Positions 57,316 to 64,000 of a stretch of 64,000 nucleotides of DNA are shown here, one piece after another; position 1 is the stretch's first letter; every line of letters begins with the position of its first letter. The position numbers and the translations under genes were made by a program. The notes under the pieces are model-generated. The model saw only the letters and a list, made by a program, of their open reading frames with translations, was not told where the DNA came from and ran no database searches. The DNA comes from Xanthostigma xanthostigma (Eukaryota > Arthropoda > Insecta > Raphidioptera > Raphidiidae): NCBI GenBank assembly GCA_963575645.1, contig OY754475.1, positions 22,792,509-22,856,508 of the forward strand, in the 5' to 3' direction.

Positions 57316-57704
57316 CATATATCTATTAAATAACTATATGAATCATTGCCTATATCTACTCAATGTGCGGTGAGTGAACGCAACAAAGCGTATCGAAAAT
57401 ATATCTGCGTCTCTTTCTTCGATGTAATTCCCTGATTTCTCCGATGATAGGATTGGTTGATGTACTTGCATTCAATCTGAATAAAGTATCTCTGTTTCAA
57501 AAACTTTGTCTTTATCTATGACGTTAATATGGGCGTACCCAGCTTTTGGCCCAGGAGGGAGCAAATTAGAAATTTCTTAAGCCGGGTCACCCGTGCTTAT
57601 TTAGCCCTCCTGGATACGCCAGTTCTTACGGCGTAAAAAAAGACAGAAGTATATGCTTGCACCTTAATAGTTCGATTGCGATTTTAGTATAGAATAAAAG
57701 TATA
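57316..57704 (+). repeat. About 400 bp direct repeat, copy 3 of 3
   Basis: Same family and orientation as 48738 and 53621. Copies 2 and 3 bracket the transporter gene. Confidence 0.9.
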
Positions 57705-59294
57705 TGAGTAGCATACACGAATTTATACCACTTTTGATGAACACTCTGTATATGATCTAAATAATTTTCAAAAATAAAATACGGTTAAATAAAACAACTG
57801 TTAATATTTAAAAAAATATGTTTATTACAAAAAGCTATAATTTAAAATGAACTAAAAATACAAATGAGTATTAAATTGAATTGAGAAAAAAGCTTATAAG
57901 TAATTGCGTTAATTTCATAACTATTTCTAATTATTTATTTCTAATTATAAACGATAAGATGAAGTAGTCAAGCATTTAAATATGTTTAATTGATTTTTGT
58001 TACGGCTATTCAAAAATTTCATTCAATTTTTGAACAGGCGATTTCACTGGGAAGTCAATTTATTTATTTAAAATTATCGATCAATTTTTTACTTTACTCA
58101 GTTTCATAAAATTACATACATTTTATATATATTCAAATAATTAATTTGACTTCCATATTAACAAGCAGTGCCTAAATAAAATTAATCTATCTAAAAATAT
58201 TTCGTTTTAGAAAACTGTTTGATATTTATTATTTATATTGCTTCTCAATAATTGAACCATTAGTAATGTTCAAAAAAATTGATCAGAAATATTTTTTTTT
58301 CGGTTGTGTAAAAAAAGCCTAAGCTATTCTAACTCTTATAATAAAAAAATAGTATTTGAGTTGTGTTTTTTTTCAAAATAATTAACTATCAAACAGGATA
58401 ATAAATAGTAATAATAGCAATAGTTGGAGTACTTTAATGGAATTTTCAGTTTGAACAAATCTCTAAAACCTGTGACAATTTTATTAAAGTTGCTGTGCTA
58501 TTTAAGCAACATCTGACGTCATTCGTCATGAGTGCTTTGTTGACGTTTCTCATCCAGTCAGCAAATTCAATAAATTTTGACGTTTAGACGAATCGTTCAT
58601 TGCCTCTAAGAGTTTAAAATTTTATGGACACTGACGTAAAAATCTTGCTGAGTTTAGAGCAATCAGCCTTTGTTGGAAAAATAAGATAGTACTCATTAAA
58701 ATAAGAAGTTTGTATAAAATTTATACTAAAATAATCACCCGAAAGACCTATTGTTGATTTGAAAACTTTTGGGTCCAAATTCTCAATAAAAATCACAAAA
58801 AAATTTCTATGGGAATCGTATTTTCTAATCAGTTTCGCTTGTAAGAAAATTTTCTTACAGAAATTGTCAAACGGCGCAGTGAATAATTAACACTTTTTCA
58901 TTGGAGATCAGTAGCCCAGGTACCTTCGCCCTTGTTATATAATAGATGCGGTGTTTGGAAGACACCTAGTCTTTAATTAGCTATGTCAATTAAAAACGTT
59001 TCGAGTCAATAATATCACTGCTTAACTCCAATCTAAATGCAATACGCTGGACTATTTTAACCATTTGTTCGAATTTTTAAACTCACGAGAAAATAATAAA
59101 TTAAGTACAAAATTAAATAAGATCTTGTAGTGCGAATCATCAACTTACCAAAGTATTGTTTTTTTGTTATTATTAATTTACATTTTTTATTACAGGCTTT
59201 TCTAACATAAGATTGAATGAGATTTGATGAAACGCTCAAAAGTAGAATGAAGTAATGAATCATCAACATGTGGTAAGTTGATCAAGTTGGTTAT
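57705..59294. other. No other gene; 3' flank of the repeat-exon gene
   Basis: Very AT-rich. No clear second gene; the 3' UTR and poly(A) site of the downstream-ending minus-strand gene would lie near the right end. Confidence 0.4.
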
Positions 59295-59938
59295 TTACTC
59301 AGTAGGCAGCTTTACTTTTGTTCGTATCCTCATACTCCTTCTATGAGGCGACTTGATTACTGTTCCACTCAACGGACTGATGTTGCTTTGAGCTAGCACT
59401 TGTTTAAAACTGTCAGCTCTTTGGAGATCGGAATCTTCCGACAAATTCCTCGCGTAAAACCGGCGTCGATTGGGAGGAGCACCTCCTCCGTTCGCATTGC
59501 ACTGTGAGCAGGGATAGGGAACGGCGAACGCCGACGGGAATATCGGTTGGATTTGTTCTTGACTCGTGGCGTTTCCGGGACAATAAGGGAAGAAAATAAC
59601 TGGAATGAATCCAATTATGCCATACGGTGGGATATAGTTGGGAGGGTATCCGTACGTTTGGTTCTGGTTCGTCGGAGGTGGACTTGGCGGCGATGTCGGC
59701 GCTGGCGATGTATTGTTTTGCCCGGGTTCTACTAAATAGCAAGGACACGTTCCTGGACTCGGACCAATTGGCAGTGGGTATGGGATGATGTATACCGGTG
59801 GTTGTTGTGGGCCGCCTGGTTGTAATTCGCCTGGGTTTGGTGAACTGCCACCTCCCGATGGCGGATGAACGCCCGTTGCCGATGAACCAGGACCACAAGG
59901 ATAAATGAATGGAAAGCCGCTGCAACCGCCTGGTTGAC
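59295..59938 (-). CDS. Pro/Gly-rich repeat protein, 3' terminal exon (exon 15 of those visible)
   Basis: Starts GTCAACC after acceptor TTGTTTAAAAG, phase 1, and runs 213 codons to TAA (59297-59295). It begins with one last repeat-like step (QPGGCSGFPFIYPCGPG) and then a different tail: SSPNPGELQPGGPQQPP, IPYPLPIGPSPGTCPCY, TSPPSPPPTNQNQTYGY, IIGFIPVIFFPYCPGN, VPYPCSQCN and a basic end with RRSMRIRTKVKLPTE. Several N-x-T sites and six Cys suggest a secreted, glycosylated, disulphide-linked protein. No domain is recognised. Longer ATG-started frames on the same strand here are shadows; this frame is chosen because it continues the repeat in phase with no stop. The acceptor has a weak pyrimidine tract. 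Confidence 0.85.
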
Positions 59939-60005
59939 CTTTTAAACAATTATTATTATTAATGCATTCGAGAAAAAAATAATGTTAAGTAGAATTTATA
60001 ATTAC

Positions 60006-60068
60006 CTGGGTAGCCTCCTTGAGGAGGTCGGTTGGGTTCAGATGGCCTCGAAGGATATCCTGGTTGTC
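60006..60068 (-). CDS. Repeat exon 14 (63 nt)
   Basis: Acceptor TTTTTACAG|GACAACC, donor CAG|GTAAT. Encodes one unit without Cys: GQPGYPSRPSEPNRPPQGGY. Phase 1 at both ends. Confidence 0.88.
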
Positions 60069-60160
60069 CTGTAAAAATATTAAATTATATTATATATTAC
60101 ACTTTGAAATCGTGTATTATAACAGTAGATTTATGTTATTCAATTGGTTTGAAATTATAC

Positions 60161-60286
60161 CTGGTTGTCCTGGATAACCACCTTGTGGAGGTTTGTTTGG
60201 TTCACTTGGACCACAAGGTTGTCCTGGATAACCACATTGCGGAGGTTTATTTGGCTCAGACGGTCTTGACGGATATCCCGGTTGTC
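60161..60286 (-). CDS. Repeat exon 13 (126 nt, double unit)
   Basis: Acceptor TTTTTCAG|GACAACC, donor CCAG|GTATAA. Two half-units: GYPSRPSEPNKPPQCGYPG then QPCGPSEPNKPPQGGYPG. Phase 1-1. Confidence 0.9.
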
Positions 60287-60362
60287 CTGAAAAATAAATA
60301 GGTAACTAATTGTAAAGTATAGTTTATATATTTTAACAAAAATTAATTATTCAAAAATATAC

Positions 60363-60488
60363 CGGGTTGTCCTGGATAACCTCCCTGAGGGGGCTTGTTT
60401 GGTTCAGTTGGACCACAAGGCTGTCCTGGGTAACCGCATTGTGGAGGTTTACTGGGCTCGGATGGTCTTGACGGATATCCTGGTTGTC
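60363..60488 (-). CDS. Repeat exon 12 (126 nt, double unit)
   Basis: Acceptor TGTTTAAG, donor CCCG|GTATAT. QCGYPGQPCGPTEPNKPPQG type. Phase 1-1. Confidence 0.88.
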
Positions 60489-60925
60489 CTTAAACATACA
60501 ATATAATATGTGTTAAATATATTTTATTATGAAATCATAATAATCGAATTATGCATTTTTAATTATAGGCAGAGCTGGGCAGTAGTTAACTACAAAAGTA
60601 GTTAACTACGTAGTTAACTACTTTTATTGGAAAAGTAGTTGTACTCTAACTACTTTTCTCCACGTAGTAGTTGTACTCTATTTTTTTGAATATTTATACA
60701 GTAATCACAAAAAGTAGTTAAAAATGTAGTTAACTACTTAGTTCTAACTACTTTAGGTAATCTAACTACTTTTTTGTAATCTAACTACTTTTTTGTAATC
60801 TAACTACTTTTTTGTAATCTAATTACTTTTTTGTAATCTAACTACCTATTTTGAATTTTAACTACTTTTAAAATAAATAAATAATGATTTAAAATTGGAC
60901 AAAATGTACTTATACATATTTAATA

Positions 60926-60977
60926 ACAACACGACGTTTCGGCCACGATATCTACCCTTTTCAAATGAATACAAATC
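60926..60977 (-). ncRNA. Hammerhead-like motif (copy 5, minus)
   Basis: Minus strand: TTGAAAAGG, a loop ending GGCC, GAAACGTC, GTGTTGTTATTAAATA. Inverted partner of 61219-61281. Confidence 0.35.
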
Positions 60978-61218
60978 AAAAATTCTAAAAAAAATAGTAA
61001 TCATTGAAGAAAATAAAACTAACAGTAAATTATAAAACAACTAACAGACTAGAATGTCAAAAAGAAATATTAAAATATACAAAACTTGATGACAATTGAC
61101 AGTAATATACCTAGCTATATATTTTTTCTACGTTGTTAATTGTTTTTTATCTTAATGTTATTTTTGTTTTCTCCAATGATTCTTAATTTTTAATGTTGTT
61201 TTTTGTATAAAATTTTGA

Positions 61219-61281
61219 TTTATATTCATTTGAAAAGGACTAACATCTTGGCCGAAACGTCGTGTTGTTATTAAATATAAA
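61219..61281 (+). ncRNA. Hammerhead-like motif (copy 5, plus)
   Basis: TTTATAT (61219-61225) pairs with ATATAAA (61275-61281), and CAT with GTG next to the core. Core TTGAAAA (61230-61236), GG...CC hairpin, GAAA, CGTC. Confidence 0.4.
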
Positions 61282-61734
61282 TATATTTTGTCTGTTAATT
61301 TGGTAATTTTTTATTATTTAAAATAATTTTCATTTTACAAATCTTTATCAATAGTTTTTTAACGAAAAAATCATGTTTATTTGTAATTTTATAAGTACTA
61401 CCTATCTTAAACAAAATACACTTTGTACACATTCTTTACGTTGCATCTTTTTTATTTTGCGATTATTTGTTTATGTTGGGATATTATGTTCAGATTGTAC
61501 GACATAAATACAGAGATTTATATTATTATTATTATTACCATTATTATTATTATTACAGTAGTTAAAAAAGTAGTTAAAATTTTAACTACTAACTACTAGT
61601 AGTTAGTAGTTTAACTACTTTTAAGAACGAGTAGTTTAACTACCAAGTAGTTTAACTACTTTTTTGCTGAAGTAGTTAGTAGTTATACTCAACTACTTTT
61701 TTCAAGTAGTTTGCCCAGCTCTGATTATAGGTAC

Positions 61735-61860
61735 CTGGTTGTCCTGGATAACCTCCTTGAGGCGGCTTGTTTGGTTCAGTAGGACCACAAGGTTGTCCTG
61801 GAAAACCGCATTGAGGAGGTTTATTGGGTTCTGACGGTCTTGACGGGTATCCTGGTTGTC
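61735..61860 (-). CDS. Repeat exon 11 (126 nt, double unit)
   Basis: Acceptor TTTTTTTCAG, donor CCAG|GTACCT next to the hAT insertion. QCGFPGQPCGPTEPNKPPQG. Sister of exon 5. Phase 1-1. Confidence 0.9.
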
Positions 61861-61933
61861 CTGAAAAAAATTTGTAACTTGTAAAGTACATAAAGTTTAT
61901 ATTTTTTATAAACTATAAGTGTTAAAAATATAC

Positions 61934-62059
61934 CTGGTTGTTCTGGATAACCACCCTGTGGAGGTTTGTTTGGTTCACTTGGTCCACACGGTTGCCCTGG
62001 ATAACCGCACTGTGGGGGTTTGCTGGGCTCTGATGGCCTTGATGGATATCCCGGTTGTC
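61934..62059 (-). CDS. Repeat exon 10 (126 nt, double unit)
   Basis: Acceptor TTTTTTTCAG, donor CCAG|GTATAT. Ends GGYPEQPG, a Gly-to-Glu change in the otherwise constant YPGQPG step. Phase 1-1. Confidence 0.9.
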
Positions 62060-62135
62060 CTGAAAAAAACATGTAGAAGCTTGTAAAGTATAGTTTATAT
62101 AATATTTAAAAAAACTTTATTCGTCCAAAATATAC

Positions 62136-62261
62136 CGGGTTGTCCTGGATAACCTCCCTGAGGGGGCTTGTTTGGTTCAGTTGGACCACAAGGTTGTCCT
62201 GGGTAACCGCATTGTGGAGGTTTACTGGGCTCTGATGGTCTTGACGGATATCCTGGTTGTC
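62136..62261 (-). CDS. Repeat exon 9 (126 nt, double unit)
   Basis: Acceptor TTTTTAAG, donor CCCG|GTATAT. Near-identical to exon 12. Phase 1-1. Confidence 0.88.
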
Positions 62262-62342
62262 CTTAAAAATAAATAAATTATGAGTTTTATATTATTTATT
62301 TACAAACTTACATAATTTGACTCTCAATTTTTAAAATAATAC

Positions 62343-62399
62343 CTGGTTGTCCTGGATAACCACCCTGAGGTGGTTTATTTGGTTCAGACGGACCGCATG
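62343..62399 (-). CDS. Repeat exon 8 (57 nt, half unit)
   Basis: Acceptor TTGTTTATAG|CATGC, donor CCAG|GTATTA. Encodes ACGPSEPNKPPQGGYPG. Sister of exon 2. Phase 1-1. Confidence 0.85.
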
Positions 62400-62565
62400 C
62401 TATAAACAAGTTCAATTAAATATTCAATTTACTAAAATGTTCAAAAAAATTATCATAATTTGTTTTGAGAAAATTTAATCTTAAACCTAAAATTGTTATT
62501 TTGCTTATGCATAACAATAGTGTTGTGAGAATATTTTATACAAATTCGTATTTTTCTAAAATTAC

Positions 62566-62637
62566 CCGGCTGCCCTGGATAACCACACTGTGAAGGTTTG
62601 TTAGGCTCTGTCGGTCTTGATGGATATCCTGGTTGTC
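62566..62637 (-). CDS. Repeat exon 7 (72 nt)
   Basis: Acceptor TTTTTAAG, donor CCGG|GTAATT. GYPSRPTEPNKPSQCGYPG. Sister of exon 1. Phase 1-1. Confidence 0.85.
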
Positions 62638-62718
62638 CTTAAAAATAAATAAATTATGAGTTTTATATTATTTATTTACAAACTTACATAAATTGACTCT
62701 CAATTTTTAAAATAATAC

Positions 62719-62790
62719 CTGGTTGTCCTGGATAACCACCCTGTGGAGGTTTGCCGGGCTCTGACGGTCTTGACGGATATCCTGGTTGTC
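62719..62790 (-). CDS. Repeat exon 6 (72 nt)
   Basis: Acceptor ATATTTAAG, donor CCAG|GTATTA. GYPSRPSEPGKPPQGGYPG, no Cys. Phase 1-1. Confidence 0.85.
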
Positions 62791-62870
62791 CTTAAATATA
62801 CAATATAATATGTGTTAAATATATTTTATTATGAAATCATAATAATCGAATTATGCATTTTTAATTATAC

Positions 62871-62996
62871 CTGGTTGTCCTGGATAACCTCCTTGAGGAG
62901 GCTTGTTTGGTTCAGTAGGACCACAAGGTTGTCCTGGAAAACCACATTGAGGAGGTTTATTCGGTTCTGACGGTCTTGACGGGTATCCTGGTTGTC
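62871..62996 (-). CDS. Repeat exon 5 (126 nt, double unit)
   Basis: Acceptor TTTTTAAG, donor CCAG|GTATAA. Sister of exon 11. Its 3' intron is the hAT-free version of the intron holding the hAT element. Phase 1-1. Confidence 0.9.
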
Positions 62997-63077
62997 CTTA
63001 AAAATAAATAAATTATGAGTTTTATATTATTTATTTACAAACTTACATAATTTGACTCTCAATTTTTAAAATAATAC

Positions 63078-63149
63078 CTGGTTGTCCTGGATAACCACCC
63101 TGTGGAGGTTTGCTGGGCTCTGACGGTTTTGACGGATATCCTGGTTGTC
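63078..63149 (-). CDS. Repeat exon 4 (72 nt)
   Basis: Acceptor TTTTTAAG, donor CCAG|GTATTA. GYPSKPSEPSKPPQGGYPG, no Cys. Phase 1-1. Confidence 0.85.
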
Positions 63150-63230
63150 CTTAAAAATAAATAAATTATGAGTTTTATATTATTTATTTACAAACTTACA
63201 TAATTTGACTCTCAATTTTTAAAATAATAC

Positions 63231-63356
63231 CTGGTTGGCCTGGATAACCACCGTGAGGTGGTTTGTTTGGTTCACTTGGACCACAAGGTTGTCCTGGATA
63301 ACCGCATTGTGGAGGTTTACTGGGTTCTGACGGTCTTGACGGATATCCTGGTTGTC
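63231..63356 (-). CDS. Repeat exon 3 (126 nt, double unit)
   Basis: Acceptor TTTTTTTTCAG, donor CCAG|GTATTA. QCGYPGQPCGPSEPNKPPHG. Phase 1-1. Confidence 0.9.
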
Positions 63357-63429
63357 CTGAAAAAAAAAAATAGTAACTTGTAAAGTATAATTTATATATT
63401 TTATAAATATTAATCGTCCAAAAGTATAC

Positions 63430-63486
63430 CTGGTTGTCCTGGATAACCACCCTGAGGTGGCTTATTTGGTTCAGACGGACCGCATG
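63430..63486 (-). CDS. Repeat exon 2 (57 nt, half unit)
   Basis: Acceptor TTGTTTATAG|CATGC, donor CCAG|GTATAC. ACGPSEPNKPPQGGYPG. Phase 1-1. Confidence 0.85.
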
Positions 63487-63653
63487 CTATAAACAAGAAT
63501 TCAATTAAATATTCAATTTACTAAAATGTTCAAATAAATTATCATAATTTGTTTTGAGAATATTTAATCTTAAACCTAAAATTGTTATTTTGCTTATGCA
63601 TAACAATAGTGTTGTGAGAATATTTTATACAAATTATATTTTTCTAAAATTAC

Positions 63654-63725
63654 CCGGTTGTCCTGGATAACCACACTGTGAAGGTTTGTTAGGCTCTGTC
63701 GGTCTTGATGGATATCCCGGTTGTC
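63654..63725 (-). CDS. Repeat exon 1 of those visible (72 nt)
   Basis: Acceptor TTTTTGTTTCAG|GACAACC, donor CCGG|GTAATT. GYPSRPTEPNKPSQCGYPG. Exons 5' to this, including any signal peptide, lie beyond the window, so the gene is partial. The exon count in these entries is local. Confidence 0.85.
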
Positions 63726-64000
63726 CTGAAACAAAAATTGAAGTTTTTCGATGGTTTCGCAAATCGGCGGCTTTTTGGGGCACTAGGAGCCTTCCGATGC
63801 GGTTAATATTATGTGTACTGAATCCAATGAGACCACGCGCAACTCTGTATCTCATTTGGTTTAGAAGTTACACGCGTTTTTATAAATTTTTCTTGAAAAA
63901 ATTAAAAACGCTATAACTTGAAAACTACAATAGCTACAGACTTCTAGATAGGCTCATTCGATTCAGCATGATTTTTTGCTTAGGACCAAGTCATTTTCAA
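63726..64000. other. Intron of the repeat gene, right edge of window
   Basis: Acceptor-side intron with no further exon. TTGAAAACTACAATAGCTAC and neighbouring phrases look repetitive, but no ends are visible. Confidence 0.45.

Larger units (their letters stand above)
60570..61723 (+). mobile_element. hAT-type non-autonomous element inside an intron
   Basis: Ends CAGAGCTGGGCA and GCCCAGCTCTG are inverted; the 8-bp duplication ATTATAGG is perfect (60562-60569, 61724-61731). Both subterminal regions are packed with AGTAGTTAACTAC and TAATCTAACTACTTTTTTG reiterations. The middle carries a facing pair of hammerhead-like motifs and a TTA microsatellite. 1154 bp, no transposase. It sits 11 bases (4 if the right-hand duplication is counted) from the donor of exon 11, and GTACCT is preserved. 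Confidence 0.93.

Noticed and set aside
59413..59949. 178-codon minus frame beginning MFKRSTRRL
   Set aside because: Overlaps the true terminal exon in a wrong frame. Its ATG lies in the preceding intron, and it lacks the repeat continuation.

Overview
The window is a gene-poor, AT-rich stretch of an animal nuclear genome. Spliced genes with short first exons, TATA/TCAGT promoters, a Gly-Tyr-rich secreted protein, and a dense set of Helitron-like (5' TC, 3' hairpin plus CTAG, inserted between A and T), hAT, MULE-like, PIF/Harbinger, SINE and 5'-truncated LINE relics all fit an insect. The style of the Helitron relics suggests Lepidoptera, but that is inference. Nothing bacterial, plastid or viral was seen.

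Three protein genes can be supported, all on the minus strand. (1) A glycine/tyrosine-rich secreted protein, rebuilt here as three exons: promoter near 36.81-36.85 kb, a 5-codon first exon at 36637-36651, a signal-peptide exon at 32861-33014 and a repeat exon at 31284-32062. Phases match and the product is 315 aa. (2) An intronless Spinster-family MFS transporter at 54258-55643, probably a retrocopy with an intact frame. (3) The 3' part of a large repetitive Pro/Gly/Tyr/Cys protein gene at 59295-63725: fourteen small symmetric phase-1 exons plus a long 3' terminal exon. It continues past the right edge of the window.

Layout: 0-31 kb is transposon debris, including two pairs of inverted repeat copies, a roughly 900 bp tandem array at 8.5-9.4 kb, several foldback elements, and weak candidates for a TATA promoter with first exon at 24.5 kb. 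31-37 kb holds the glycine-rich gene, with transposon pieces in its 3.6 kb first intron. 37-54 kb is again transposon debris (Helitron relics, a hAT C-terminal fragment, LINE C-terminal fragments, a tRNA pseudogene). 54-56 kb is the transporter, lying between direct copies of a 400 bp repeat. 59-64 kb is the repeat-exon gene, with a 1.15 kb hAT-like element in one intron.

The most interesting signals are the repeat-exon gene, whose exons and introns have been duplicated as blocks, and a dispersed hammerhead-ribozyme-like motif (core near CTGAAGA, hairpin, GAAACGTC). That motif has at least five loci with different but self-complementary outer stems, and two loci carry it as facing inverted pairs. 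No operon-like cooperation between genes is visible. Two of the genes encode secreted low-complexity structural-type proteins and the third a membrane transporter.
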